From Pasteurella oralis (GTDB lineage: Bacteria > Pseudomonadota > Gammaproteobacteria > Enterobacterales > Pasteurellaceae), in NCBI RefSeq assembly GCF_002850605.1, contig NZ_NXGB01000004.1, positions 186,001 to 250,000 on the forward strand: a stretch of DNA of 64,000 bases. Direction: 5' to 3'. A model generated the notes under the pieces. The model did not search any database and had not been told where the DNA came from. It saw only the letters and a program-made list of their open reading frames with translations. The translations under genes were made by a program, and so were the position numbers. Positions 26,243 to 35,267 of this stretch are shown here, one piece after another (positions within the stretch are counted from its first letter, which is position 1; each line of letters begins with the position of its first letter).

Positions 26243-27472
26243 ATGCAAAAACTCTTTTTAACAAAACCTGCCATATTAACGGCTTTAGGGGCAGGCATTG
26301 AAAAACATGTTTCCATTTTGCTAAATGGCGAAGTTTCCCCGTTAAAAGTATCAAATAAAGTCTTCTCTGAACATGGTATTGCAGGAAAGCAAGGTGTATT
26401 CGGCGAAATTGATCAGATATTACGCCCTTTTCCTGATAGCCTTGATCCTATTCATCACAGTCGAAATAACCAAGTATTATGGCATGCACTAGCACAAATT
26501 GAACCACAAATTCAGTTAGCAATAACTCGGTTTGGACGTGCACGTATTGCTGTCGTGATGGGGACATCAACCACGGGAGTGGATGAAAATATGCCCGTTT
26601 TTAAACAAGGTGCAGCCCATGATGATTGGTCAGCTGTTACGTTTAATCAACAGCAACAACTTTTCTCTGCACCAGCAGATTTTTTATGCGCTGTTTATGG
26701 TTTACAAGGATTAACCTATGGGATTTCTACTGCTTGTACATCAGGTGCGAGAGCATTAATTAGTGCTGCCCGCTTATTAAAAAGTGGATTATGCGACGCA
26801 GTGATTTGCGGTGGTGTGGACACTCTTTCGCCTTTAACAATAAGAGGTTTTGATTCCCTTTCGGTACTTTCGCCGCAACAAACTAATCCGTTATCCGTGA
26901 ATCGCAATGGGATTAATATTGGGGAAGGCACGGCGGTATTTGTTATGAGTCGCGAACCATTAGATGAACATCATATTCAATTGTTTGGTTATGGTTCGAG
27001 TAGTGATGCCTATCATATGTCATCGCCACATCCTGAAGGTGAAGGGGCAATCAGTGCTTTTCAAAATGCATTAGCCTCAGCACAATTAACAGCAGAGCAA
27101 ATTGGTTGGATTAATTTGCATGGTACAGGGACAACACATAATGATCAGATGGAAAGTCTTGCAGTTGCACATGTATTTGGTCAGCAGACAGCCTGTACAA
27201 CCACTAAACCTTATACTGGACATACACTCGGCGCGGCTGGCGCAGTCGAGGCTGGCATTCTATGGGGAATTATTAGTCGAATATATAACCCAACAGGGCG
27301 CTTACCAGCCCAGTTATGGGATAAACAAGCTGACCATAATTTGCCTTCACTTGCAATTACAGATGGACAAAGTCATTGGCAAGCAACGCAGCGAATTGGG
27401 GCAAGTAGCTCATTTGCTTTTGGTGGTAATAATTCGGTACTTATTTTAGGAGAAAGCAATGATAGCGCTTAA
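26243..27472 (+). CDS. apeO: Beta-ketoacyl-ACP synthase (ApeO type)
   Basis: A 409-residue ketosynthase with the Cys in GISTACTSGAR and the two His in NLHGTGTTHND and PYTGHTLGAAG. In Xenorhabdus the homologue forms a complex with the inactive ApeC partner and extends the chain with malonyl units. Its end overlaps the dehydratase gene by 14 nt. Confidence 0.87.
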   Translation: MQKLFLTKPAILTALGAGIEKHVSILLNGEVSPLKVSNKVFSEHGIAGKQGVFGEIDQILRPFPDSLDPIHHSRNNQVLWHALAQIEPQIQLAITRFGRARIAVVMGTSTTGVDENMPVFKQGAAHDDWSAVTFNQQQQLFSAPADFLCAVYGLQGLTYGISTACTSGARALISAARLLKSGLCDAVICGGVDTLSPLTIRGFDSLSVLSPQQTNPLSVNRNGINIGEGTAVFVMSREPLDEHHIQLFGYGSSSDAYHMSSPHPEGEGAISAFQNALASAQLTAEQIGWINLHGTGTTHNDQMESLAVAHVFGQQTACTTTKPYTGHTLGAAGAVEAGILWGIISRIYNPTGRLPAQLWDKQADHNLPSLAITDGQSHWQATQRIGASSSFAFGGNNSVLILGESNDSA

Positions 27473-27908
27473 TTGCCCTATTGATAATGTCGCACCTTTA
27501 GTGCCTCACAGTGGTGAAATGGTACTGCTTGATCGTATTACAGCGTTCGGTGATGATTTTTTAGTTGCAGAAAGTATGATTCGCCCAGATCATATTTTGT
27601 TAAAGCAAGGTCAACTCGCGACATTTGCTGGAATTGAAATTATGGCACAAGGTATTGCGGCTTGGTCTGGTTGTATGGCTATACAAGCTAATCAACCTGT
27701 ACACTTAGGTTATTTACTTGGCACACGTAAATTGCATATTCATACACAAGAAATTCCTATTGGTAGCCATCTTCAAATCCGAGTAAAAATGTCGATTCAA
27801 GATGCAACAGGTTTCGGGGTTTTTGATTGCCAACTCATTGATTTGGCGAGTGAACAAGTTATTCTAGAAGGTGCATTAAATGTGTTCAGCCCGAATGAGG
27901 CAGTATAA
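27459..27908 (+). CDS. apeP: Hot-dog 3-hydroxyacyl-ACP dehydratase (ApeP type)
   Basis: A 149-residue hot-dog protein with VPHSGEMVLLDRI and FAGIEIMAQGIAAWSG, where the acidic residue in the second motif and the His in the first fit the FabA/FabZ-like active site. It pairs with ApeI as a heteromeric dehydratase in known APE pathways. In other clusters ApeQ and ApeR follow immediately; here the cluster ends at this gene. A strong AGGAG lies before the start. Confidence 0.85.
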   Translation: MIALNCPIDNVAPLVPHSGEMVLLDRITAFGDDFLVAESMIRPDHILLKQGQLATFAGIEIMAQGIAAWSGCMAIQANQPVHLGYLLGTRKLHIHTQEIPIGSHLQIRVKMSIQDATGFGVFDCQLIDLASEQVILEGALNVFSPNEAV

Positions 27909-27938
27909 CAATAGTGATAATTTCTATTCACCATATTA

Positions 27939-27977
27939 AAATCCTCATTATCCGTTTAGATAATGAGGATTTTTTAT
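27939..27977. terminator. Bidirectional terminator between the APE cluster and oadB
   Basis: AAATCCTCATTATC (27939-27952) pairs with GATAATGAGGATTT (27959-27972), then TTTT. A 14-bp stem at a convergent junction. An uptake signal lies at 28000-28008. Confidence 0.88.
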
Positions 27978-28016
27978 CACCAAAATTTAAAAAAAAGTGA
28001 CCGCACTTGGTATGCT

Positions 28017-29321
28017 TTACATCATTGCCGAAACATATTTCAACATTACACCTGCGGCAATTGCTGAGCCAATAACGCCCGCAACGTTTGGTCCCATGGC
28101 ATGCATGAGTAAGAAGTTCTGATGATCTTCTTCTAAACCAATTTTATTGGCAACCCGAGCTGCCATTGGTACAGCGGACACACCAGCAGCACCAATTAAT
28201 GGGTTAATTGGGTATTTGCAGATTTTGTTCATCAGTTTTGCCATTAAAATACCGCTTGCTGTCCCAATAGCAAAGGCAACAACACCTAATAGTAAAATAC
28301 CTAAGGTTTGTGGCTGTAAGAATTTATCGGCGACTAATTTTGAACCCACAGATAAACCGAGGAAGATCGTCACAATATTGATTAAGGCATTTTGTGCCGT
28401 ATCATTTAGGCGCTCAACCACACCACTAGTACGCAGTAAATTACCAAAACAGAACATACCGAGTAATGGCGCTGCATCAGGTAATAACAAGGCAACAAGA
28501 GTAACTAATACGATCGGGAATAAAATCTTTTCACGATTACTCACATTACGTAGCTGTACCATGCGAATTTTGCGTTCTTCTTTGCTTGTGAGTGCCTTCA
28601 TAATTGGTGGTTGAATGAGAGGCACTAATGCCATATAAGAATAAGCCGCAACCGCAATTGCACCTAATAATTCAGGCGCCAATTTACTTGAAAGATAAAT
28701 TGCAGTTGGACCATCGGCTCCCCCAATAATCCCGATAGCGGCAGCTTGTGGTAAGGTAAAACTGATTAATCCTGTCCAGTTTAATAATAATGCACCAATA
28801 ATTGTTGCAAAGATACCAAACTGGGCGGCCGCACCCAGTAATAATGTACGTGGATTAGCAAGGAGTGGTCCAAAATCAGTCATGGCTCCTACCCCCATAA
28901 AAATAATTAGCGGAGCGACACCATAACCAATAGCGACCTTATAGAACAACGCTAATACGCCTGCGGTATAGCCCATGTCACCTGCCATCACTTCTAACTG
29001 ATTTTGTACAGAAGGCAATGCATTTGTAAGTACAGACTTGATCGCCTCGGGTTCAGCTATTGTATTGAGTTTAGCTGCTACAATCGCGAGTTGTTCAGCA
29101 TTACCAGAATGCAATAGATTATCTAAAGCACTCATCGCAAGACCTGCTTCTGGAATATTGGATAGAAGCCCACCGAAGCCAATTGGCAGGAGAAGTAATG
29201 GCTCAAATTTTCGTGCAATTGCGAGCCAGAGTAGCACTAAGCTAATCAGCATCATTAATGCCTGACCTAGCTCAAGGTGCATGATTCCCATACCACGCAA
29301 TAATGAAAGAATACTTTCCAT
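28017..29321 (-). CDS. oadB: Oxaloacetate decarboxylase, beta subunit (sodium pump)
   Basis: OadB is the membrane subunit that couples decarboxylation of carboxybiotin to sodium export. The 434-residue protein has about nine membrane segments, the family [21 protein letters not shown] region with the sodium-binding Asp, and [12 protein letters not shown]-like residues near the C-terminus. It follows oadA by 10 bp. OadGAB lets the cell use oxaloacetate or citrate-derived carbon anaerobically. Confidence 0.95.
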   Translation of the reverse strand: MESILSLLRGMGIMHLELGQALMMLISLVLLWLAIARKFEPLLLLPIGFGGLLSNIPEAGLAMSALDNLLHSGNAEQLAIVAAKLNTIAEPEAIKSVLTNALPSVQNQLEVMAGDMGYTAGVLALFYKVAIGYGVAPLIIFMGVGAMTDFGPLLANPRTLLLGAAAQFGIFATIIGALLLNWTGLISFTLPQAAAIGIIGGADGPTAIYLSSKLAPELLGAIAVAAYSYMALVPLIQPPIMKALTSKEERKIRMVQLRNVSNREKILFPIVLVTLVALLLPDAAPLLGMFCFGNLLRTSGVVERLNDTAQNALINIVTIFLGLSVGSKLVADKFLQPQTLGILLLGVVAFAIGTASGILMAKLMNKICKYPINPLIGAAGVSAVPMAARVANKIGLEEDHQNFLLMHAMGPNVAGVIGSAIAAGVMLKYVSAMM

Positions 29322-29331
29322 AACAACCTCA

Positions 29332-31149
29332 TTAGCTTAATGTCATTAGCGTATCGCCAACGGCAACTGTATCACCAGCTTTCACGCTAATGCTTTGTAC
29401 TATACCGGCTTGGCTTGCACGAATTTCTGTTTCCATTTTCATGGCTTCTAAAATTAATAGTACATCCCCTTCAGCGACTTGTTGACCTTCTTTTGCTACG
29501 ACTTTCCAGATATTACCTGCCATTGGCGCAGTCACTGGTGTGCCACCTGCTGCCGCTGGTGTAGGTTGAGGGGCAACTTGTGGTACAGGCTGAGTTGAGG
29601 CTGCTGGTGCAATATCGCTCACCTCACCACCATCAGTAACTTTCACCACAAAAGATTTACCTTCTAATTCTACGGTATATACCGCAGACCCTGTGCTTGC
29701 CATTGCTTTTGGCGCTGGTGTGCTTGATTTTTCTGTTGGTTTTGCCGTATCTAAGGTTGGTGCTGGCTCAAAGGCATCTGGATTACCACGATTTTCGAGG
29801 AACTTCCAACCAATTTGTGGGAAGAGAGCAACGATAAGGACATCATCAATTTCATTTTCAGCAAGCTTAATGCCTTTTTCTTTTGCCTGTTGCTTAATTT
29901 CATCGGCTAATTTGTCCATTTCTGGTGCAATATGATCCGCTGGACGATCAGTAATTGCTTGTGCACCATCAAGAACTTTTGCTTGTAATTCCGCGTTTAC
30001 TGGTGCTGGTGTACGACCATATTCACCTTTTAAAATACCTGCAGTTTCTTTTGCAATAGTCTTGTAGCGTTCACCCATTAACACATTGATAACGGCTTGT
30101 GTTCCCACAATTTGCGAAGTTGGTGTCACTAATGGAATGAAGCCTAAATCTTCACGTACGCGTGGAATTTCTTTTAATACTTCATCTAATTTATCAGACG
30201 CATTTTGTTGTTTTAACTGGCTTTCTAAGTTGGTTAACATCCCGCCCGGGACTTGTGCTACTAGAATACGGCTATCTGAACCTTTAAGTTGTCCCTCAAA
30301 TTTGGCATATTTTTTACGAACTTCGCGGAAATAAGCAGCAATATGTTCTAGTTTATTAATGTCTAAACCAGTGTCGTATTGTGTACCTTGTAATGTTGCG
30401 ACTAAGGCTTCAGTCGATGGATGACCATAAGTACCACTCATGGATGAAATTGAAGTGTCAATACCATCAATGCCTGCTTCTACCGCTTTAAGTAATGCCA
30501 TTTCCGCCATACCTGTTGTCGCGTGACAATGTAAGTGAAGTTGAACATCATAACGTTGTTTGATTTCGCTAACTAATTTATACGCTTCTACTGGCGTTAG
30601 GATACCCGACATATCTTTAATAACGACAGAATCTACCCCGATTTCTAATAGTTGCTCTGTAATCTCTAACCAAGTTTCTAAATTGTGTACAGGACTTGTG
30701 GTATAACTTAATGTACCTTGTGCGTGACCTCCATTACGTTTCACTGCTTGTAATGCTTGTTTCATATTACGTGGATCGTTCATGGCATCGAATACACGGA
30801 AAACTGACATCCCATTTTTTACTGAGCGTTCAACGAAGCGATCAACTACGTCATCTGCATAATGGCGATAACCTAATAAGTTTTGACCACGCAATAACAT
30901 TTGCAATGGTGTATTTGGCATCGCTTGTTTTAGTTCACGTAAACGGACCCAAGGATCTTCACCTAAAAAACGAATACAGGCATCGAAAGTTGCCCCACCC
31001 CATGCTTCAAGCGACCAGTAACCAATTTGATCAAGCTCGTGTGCGATTGGTAGCATATCATCAAGGCGCATACGAGTTGCGAAAAGAGATTGATGGGCAT
31101 CGCGTAACACGACATCAGTAATGGCAATTTTTTTGTTTTGAGTAGTCAT
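29332..31149 (-). CDS. oadA: Oxaloacetate decarboxylase, alpha subunit
   Basis: A 605-residue biotin enzyme. The N-terminal carboxyltransferase domain has [11 protein letters not shown] near residue 17, and a Pro/Ala-rich linker at about 455-530 leads to the biotinyl domain with [11 protein letters not shown] near the C-terminus, whose lysine is biotinylated. It transfers CO2 from oxaloacetate to biotin for OadB. It lies between oadG and oadB, as usual. Confidence 0.96.
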   Translation of the reverse strand: MTTQNKKIAITDVVLRDAHQSLFATRMRLDDMLPIAHELDQIGYWSLEAWGGATFDACIRFLGEDPWVRLRELKQAMPNTPLQMLLRGQNLLGYRHYADDVVDRFVERSVKNGMSVFRVFDAMNDPRNMKQALQAVKRNGGHAQGTLSYTTSPVHNLETWLEITEQLLEIGVDSVVIKDMSGILTPVEAYKLVSEIKQRYDVQLHLHCHATTGMAEMALLKAVEAGIDGIDTSISSMSGTYGHPSTEALVATLQGTQYDTGLDINKLEHIAAYFREVRKKYAKFEGQLKGSDSRILVAQVPGGMLTNLESQLKQQNASDKLDEVLKEIPRVREDLGFIPLVTPTSQIVGTQAVINVLMGERYKTIAKETAGILKGEYGRTPAPVNAELQAKVLDGAQAITDRPADHIAPEMDKLADEIKQQAKEKGIKLAENEIDDVLIVALFPQIGWKFLENRGNPDAFEPAPTLDTAKPTEKSSTPAPKAMASTGSAVYTVELEGKSFVVKVTDGGEVSDIAPAASTQPVPQVAPQPTPAAAGGTPVTAPMAGNIWKVVAKEGQQVAEGDVLLILEAMKMETEIRASQAGIVQSISVKAGDTVAVGDTLMTLS

Positions 31150-31167
31150 TTTTTATTTCCTTTTAAG

Positions 31168-31425
31168 TTATTTGAGCCCTTGTTGACGACGGTGATGTGC
31201 GATCGCGGCGACGATAACAGGACGTAAATGTGCTAAATCGTGAGTTTCAGATTGAGTTATTGTTGTTTTTGTTACGGGAGTTGAAACGGGTTCTGGAAAG
31301 AAACGATTGACCAGCTTAGACATGAGTTCAATAGCGTAGATCAGGATGAATAAAAATAGCATTACAAATCCTACGCCGGCAAACATCAAATTTAAGCCTT
31401 CTTGCAGAAGTTCTGCATTTGTCAT
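31168..31425 (-). CDS. oadG: Oxaloacetate decarboxylase, gamma subunit
   Basis: An 85-residue protein with one membrane helix at about residues 13-37 and a cytoplasmic tail that ends HLRPVIVAAIAHHRRQQG. OadG assembles the complex and binds zinc through its C-terminal histidines. It is the first gene of oadGAB. Confidence 0.92.
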   Translation of the reverse strand: MTNAELLQEGLNLMFAGVGFVMLFLFILIYAIELMSKLVNRFFPEPVSTPVTKTTITQSETHDLAHLRPVIVAAIAHHRRQQGLK

Positions 31426-31485
31426 TTTAAGACTCCTTTTTTTGAATAATAATGTGGAATATTACTTCTTTTTGTGGAGAAAAAA

Positions 31486-31501
31486 TTTGATATGGGTCAC
31501 A
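31486..31501. promoter_or_regulatory. CRP-like site upstream of oadGAB
   Basis: TTTGA, six bases, TCACA: one mismatch from the TGTGA-N6-TCACA core. It is about 68 bp before the oadG start. Carbon-catabolite control of oadGAB would be expected. Confidence 0.4.
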
Positions 31502-31700
31502 AAAAAGAAGTGCGGTCGATTTAATCAAAGTTTTATTGGTCTAGGTCAAAATTTAAGCATGATTAGCATCACAAATGTATCCTTATAACACTCAATGATA
31601 ATTGATTGGTTTAATTATATTCTTTTGAAATAAAAGGCTTTTACCTTTATATACTATTTTACTGTTAGAAAGAATTTTTTATTTTTCAGTATATTATTTT

Positions 31701-31716
31701 TGTGATTCGACTCACA
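31701..31716. promoter_or_regulatory. CRP site of the tryptophanase operon
   Basis: TGTGA (31701-31705), ttcgac, TCACA (31712-31716): a perfect CRP core palindrome. Its centre lies about 61 bp before a start point expected near 31770, downstream of TTTAATTTATAG (31755-31766), the same geometry as the E. coli tna promoter. Confidence 0.75.
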
Positions 31717-31823
31717 ACTCTGGCATTTTAGTGGTGACAAATTAACCATACATGTTTAATTTATAGCCGAGAGAAATTCTCACCCATAAGTTGTTATCTT
31801 TTACTAAACAAAAGGATAATTTT

Positions 31824-31904
31824 ATGATGTCAATTTTATCACCTAATCAAGTTTGGATTATTGTTGATCCAAAATTGTCACTCTTTTTTCCCATAATTCG
31901 CTAA
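31824..31904 (+). CDS. tnaC: Tryptophanase leader peptide TnaC
   Basis: A 26-codon ORF with AAGGA 7 nt upstream, about 100 bp before tnaA. It contains a single Trp at residue 11, Asp at 15, Lys at 17 and Pro at 23. In E. coli TnaC the residues needed for tryptophan-induced ribosome arrest are Trp12, Asp16 and Pro24, so both spacings (W to D 4, D to P 8) are identical. Three more codons (Ile, Ile, Arg) follow the proline before TAA, as some other TnaC peptides also have extra codons. Arrest would block Rho and allow tnaA transcription when tryptophan is present. Confidence 0.85.
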   Translation: MMSILSPNQVWIIVDPKLSLFFPIIR

Positions 31905-31943
31905 TCCCCAATTTTCATATATTCATTCGTTCAATTCATTATA

Positions 31944-31967
31944 AAGAATAAATGCTTATTTATTCTT
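31944..31967. other. AU-rich hairpin in the tnaC-tnaA spacer
   Basis: AAGAATAAAT (31944-31953), loop GCTT, ATTTATTCTT (31958-31967): a perfect 10-bp stem 34 nt before tnaA. No T-run follows, so it is not a simple terminator. It may be a pause or processing site within the Rho-controlled leader. Confidence 0.5.
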
Positions 31968-32001
31968 GGATATTGTTTATCTCAATTTTAAGGATTTTAT
32001 T

Positions 32002-33417
32002 ATGGAAAACTTTAAACATTTACCAGAACCGTTTCGTATTCGTGTTATTGAGCCTGTGAAAAGAACAACGCGTAAATATCGCGACGAAGCAATTTTAAAA
32101 GCAGGTATGAATCCATTTTTATTAGATAGTGAAGATGTGTTTATTGATTTATTGACGGATAGTGGTACTGGCGCGATAACACAAGAAATGCAAGCAGCAA
32201 TGTTACGTGGTGATGAAGCTTATAGTGGTAGCCGTAGTTACTATGCTCTTGCTAATGCGGTGAAAGACATTTTTGGTTACGAATATACTATTCCAACCCA
32301 TCAAGGGCGTGGTGCGGAGCAAATTTATATTCCCGTCTTAATTAAAAAACGTGAACAAGAAAAAGGCTTAGATCGTAACAAAATGGTGGTATTTTCAAAC
32401 TATTTCTTTGATACCACCCAAGGTCATAGCCAAATCAATGGGGCAACTGTGCGTAATGTTTATACGAAAGATGCGTTTAATACAGGTGTTAATGCTGATT
32501 TTAAAGGCAATTTTGATCTTGAAAAATTAGAACAGGGCATTCTGGAAGTCGGTCCAAATAATGTGCCTTATATTGTATGCACCATTACTTGTAACTCTGC
32601 GGGTGGTCAACCTGTGTCATTAGCTAATATGCGTGGCATGTATGAAATTGCACAAAAATACGATATTCCCGTCATTATGGATTCTGCCCGTTTTGCAGAA
32701 AATGCTTATTTTATTCAACAGCGCGAAGCGGGTTATAAAGAATGGACCATCGAACAAATTACTTATGAAAGTTATAAGTATGCCGATGCATTAGCAATGT
32801 CCGCTAAAAAAGATGCAATGGTACCAATGGGTGGCTTATTATGTTTCAAAGATAAACGGATGGAAGACGTGTATAACGAATGCCGTACGCTTTGTGTCGT
32901 ACAAGAAGGCTTCCCAACCTATGGTGGTTTAGAGGGTGGTGCTATGGAGCGCTTAGCGGTTGGCTTACGTGATGGTATGCGTCAAGATTGGTTAGCTTAT
33001 CGTATTAATCAAATTGAATATTTAGTAAATGGGTTAGAGGAAATTGGTGTAGTTTGCCAACAGCCGGGTGGACATGCCGCATTCGTTGATGCGGGTAAAT
33101 TATTACCACATATTCCAGCAGATCAATTCCCAGCACAAGCACTTGCTTGTGAGTTGTATAAAGTTGCAGGGATACGCGCAGTAGAAATTGGTTCATTCTT
33201 ATTAGGACGTGATCCAAAAACAGGTAAACAACTCCCTTGCCCAGCAGAGTTATTGCGTTTAACTGTGCCGCGTGCAACTTATACTCAGACACATATGGAT
33301 TTCATTATCGAAGCATTTAAGCACGTCAAAGAGAATGCCGAAAATATTAAGGGTTTAACCTTTACTTATGAACCCAAAGTGTTACGCCACTTTACGGCAC
33401 GCTTAAAAGAAGTCTAA
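32002..33417 (+). CDS. tnaA: Tryptophanase
   Basis: TnaA splits L-tryptophan into indole, pyruvate and ammonia using pyridoxal phosphate. The 471-residue protein has the same length as E. coli TnaA and begins [19 protein letters not shown], nearly the same as E. coli. The PLP lysine is in [14 protein letters not shown]. Start ATG 32002 is chosen because AAGGA lies 7 nt upstream and gives the E. coli-like N-terminus; the in-frame start at 31966 would lie inside the leader hairpin. A TnaC leader precedes it and a permease follows, so tyrosine phenol-lyase is ruled out. Confidence 0.97.
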   Translation: MENFKHLPEPFRIRVIEPVKRTTRKYRDEAILKAGMNPFLLDSEDVFIDLLTDSGTGAITQEMQAAMLRGDEAYSGSRSYYALANAVKDIFGYEYTIPTHQGRGAEQIYIPVLIKKREQEKGLDRNKMVVFSNYFFDTTQGHSQINGATVRNVYTKDAFNTGVNADFKGNFDLEKLEQGILEVGPNNVPYIVCTITCNSAGGQPVSLANMRGMYEIAQKYDIPVIMDSARFAENAYFIQQREAGYKEWTIEQITYESYKYADALAMSAKKDAMVPMGGLLCFKDKRMEDVYNECRTLCVVQEGFPTYGGLEGGAMERLAVGLRDGMRQDWLAYRINQIEYLVNGLEEIGVVCQQPGGHAAFVDAGKLLPHIPADQFPAQALACELYKVAGIRAVEIGSFLLGRDPKTGKQLPCPAELLRLTVPRATYTQTHMDFIIEAFKHVKENAENIKGLTFTYEPKVLRHFTARLKEV

Positions 33418-33424
33418 AAAACTT

Positions 33425-33460
33425 AATGCAGTTTCTGTTTATGCAGAAACTGCATTTTTC
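33425..33460 (+). terminator. Hairpin between tnaA and the permease gene
   Basis: AATGCAGTTTCTG (33425-33437) pairs with CAGAAACTGCATT (33444-33456), then TTTC. It is likely a partial terminator that sets the ratio of tnaA to permease transcript. Confidence 0.75.
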
Positions 33461-33489
33461 ATTTTATTTTATGAAAAGGGAAAAGCATT

Positions 33490-34716
33490 ATGAAAAAGAC
33501 GCCTTCAATTTTCGGTGGTGCCTGTATTATTGCCAGTGTGTGTGTCGGCGCAGGAATGCTAGGCTTACCAAGTTCTGGTGCAGGTGCATGGACAATTTGG
33601 TCCATTCTGACCATCTGCTTTACGATGTTAACCATGACGGTTTCAGGTTGGTTATTGTTAGAAGCGTATAAACATTATGATCTGCGTGCTTCATTTAATA
33701 CCGTGACTAAGGCTATGCTGGGTAATTCAGTGAATGTGATTAATAACTTAGCTGTCTATTTTGTGGGCGGGATTTTGCTTTATGCTTATACAACTGCTTC
33801 AGGCGGGATTTTAAGTGGGTTGGCAGCCCCATTTTTTGAACTTGATTCACGTATTTGGTCAGTGATTTTTGTGTTAGTCTTTTCATTCTTTGTTTGGCAT
33901 TCTACGCGTATTGTTGACCGAGTATCTGTCATCTTGATTGTGTTTATGTCATTGTCATTTATTTTCAGTATATTTGGTCTCACTGTGAATATTGATTTAG
34001 CAACATTGTTTGATACAAAAGGGACTGATTCTAATTACGCTATGTATGCAATGGGGCTGTTACCTGTCGCATTGACTTCGTTTGGCTATCACCATTCTGT
34101 TGCAACAATGCGCGCTTATTATGGTGATGAGTGTAAAGCAAAATATGCGATTTTAGGTGGGACTGCGATTGCTTTAGCACTTTATTTATTATGGGTTATT
34201 TCAATTTTTGGCAATTTACCTCGTAACCAATTTGGACCTGTACTTGAAAGCGGTGGGAATTTAGATGTACTACTGAGTGCACTGGGTAATGTGATTGAAT
34301 CTGCATCAGTAAAACAAGCGATTAATGCGTTTTCTATAGCAGCTATTTTATCTTCATTTATTGGGGTTGGCTTAGGAGTATTTGACTTCCTAGCTGACTT
34401 CTTTAAATTTGATAACAGCAAAGAAGGACGTTTTAAATCTTGGGCGGTGACGTTCTTACCACCATTGATTTTATCTGTTTCTTTCCCACTTGGTTTCTTA
34501 AAAGCGATTGGCTATGCTGGTGCAGTTGCAACAATTTGGACATGTATTATCCCAGCGTTGCTTGCTAGAAAATCGCGTACTATGCCAAATGGTCAAACTG
34601 GATTTAAAGTAGCTGGCGGGAATGTGACCATTGTTATTGTAATCTTATTTGGTATTGCTACTGCGCTATTCCATTTCCTTGCTATGTTCAATATACTACC
34701 TGCCTTTAAAGGCTAA
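33490..34716 (+). CDS. mtr: Aromatic amino acid permease (tryptophan transporter, Mtr/TnaB type)
   Basis: A 408-residue inner-membrane permease with about 11 helices. It has the family start SIFGGACIIASVCVGAGMLG and PVALTSFGYHHSVAT in the middle. It imports tryptophan for tnaA, the E. coli tnaB position. The H. influenzae gene in this place is called mtr. The spacing to tnaA is 72 bp, with the hairpin above. Specificity for tryptophan over tyrosine is inferred from context. Confidence 0.88.
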   Translation: MKKTPSIFGGACIIASVCVGAGMLGLPSSGAGAWTIWSILTICFTMLTMTVSGWLLLEAYKHYDLRASFNTVTKAMLGNSVNVINNLAVYFVGGILLYAYTTASGGILSGLAAPFFELDSRIWSVIFVLVFSFFVWHSTRIVDRVSVILIVFMSLSFIFSIFGLTVNIDLATLFDTKGTDSNYAMYAMGLLPVALTSFGYHHSVATMRAYYGDECKAKYAILGGTAIALALYLLWVISIFGNLPRNQFGPVLESGGNLDVLLSALGNVIESASVKQAINAFSIAAILSSFIGVGLGVFDFLADFFKFDNSKEGRFKSWAVTFLPPLILSVSFPLGFLKAIGYAGAVATIWTCIIPALLARKSRTMPNGQTGFKVAGGNVTIVIVILFGIATALFHFLAMFNILPAFKG

Positions 34717-34740
34717 TTATCATCAATTATAAGAGATATA

Positions 34741-35227
34741 TGATCTGCACCTCAAAAGTTGGGCGACAAAACTAACTAAGGTGCAGATTTTTATTACCAA
34801 GTATAATTAACATTTCAAACAACAAGTTATCGAATTCTATTTTCAACATCATCAATCACTTCCGTCTACATTAAAATATTGGGATTACAAGTAAAACAGA
34901 AAATGAAGCGGAAATATAATTCCTATGATGGCATAGTAGAAAATGTAGCAAAAAATCTCTTGCAGTGTAACTTTCATGCAGATAAACCCAATAAAGGATG
35001 GCGGATATAACAGAATTTAAAACAAAAGACGGCAATAAGCTTTACCTATTTCCTATTTTAGATTTATTTAAATAAAATGATAACCTATCAAACCAGTCGT
35101 CATCCAAATTGACAACAAGTTGTGCAGATGCTGAAGCTGGCAATAAAAAACTATCTAAAAATACAAGCCCAATACAATATCGAACGACAATCTTTCAATT
35201 AATCAGTCTAATTTGGGGGACCAGATA
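34741..35227 (+). mobile_element. Decayed IS150-like (IS3 family) element
   Basis: Three short reading frames across about 34890-35130 give broken pieces of an IS3-family transposase: NFHADKPNKGW, ITEFKTKDGNKLYLFPILDL, and MITYQTSRHPN, split by frameshifts and stop codons. The left side (CTGCACCTCAAAAGTTGGGCG, 34745-34765) and the right side near 35205-35227 look like the two ends of such an element. At about 490 bp against roughly 1.4 kb for intact copies, it is internally deleted. An inverted repeat (34743-34752 with 34779-34788), followed by T residues, could also terminate the tna transcript. Confidence 0.7.
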
Positions 35228-35267
35228 AGCCCCCTGTAAATCACACCTAAAATCTAGAATTAAGCTC

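Larger units (their letters stand above)
31426..31823. other. Divergent regulatory region between oadG and tnaC
   Basis: The 398 bp before tnaC hold a CRP-like site nearer oadG (31486-31501), an uptake signal (31508-31516), a perfect CRP palindrome (31701-31716) and the probable tna promoter. No gene is seen. Confidence 0.7.

Noticed and set aside
32002-33417. Tyrosine phenol-lyase instead of tryptophanase
   Set aside because: Length 471, N-terminus and all motifs match TnaA, and a TnaC leader with the conserved Trp, Asp and Pro precedes it.
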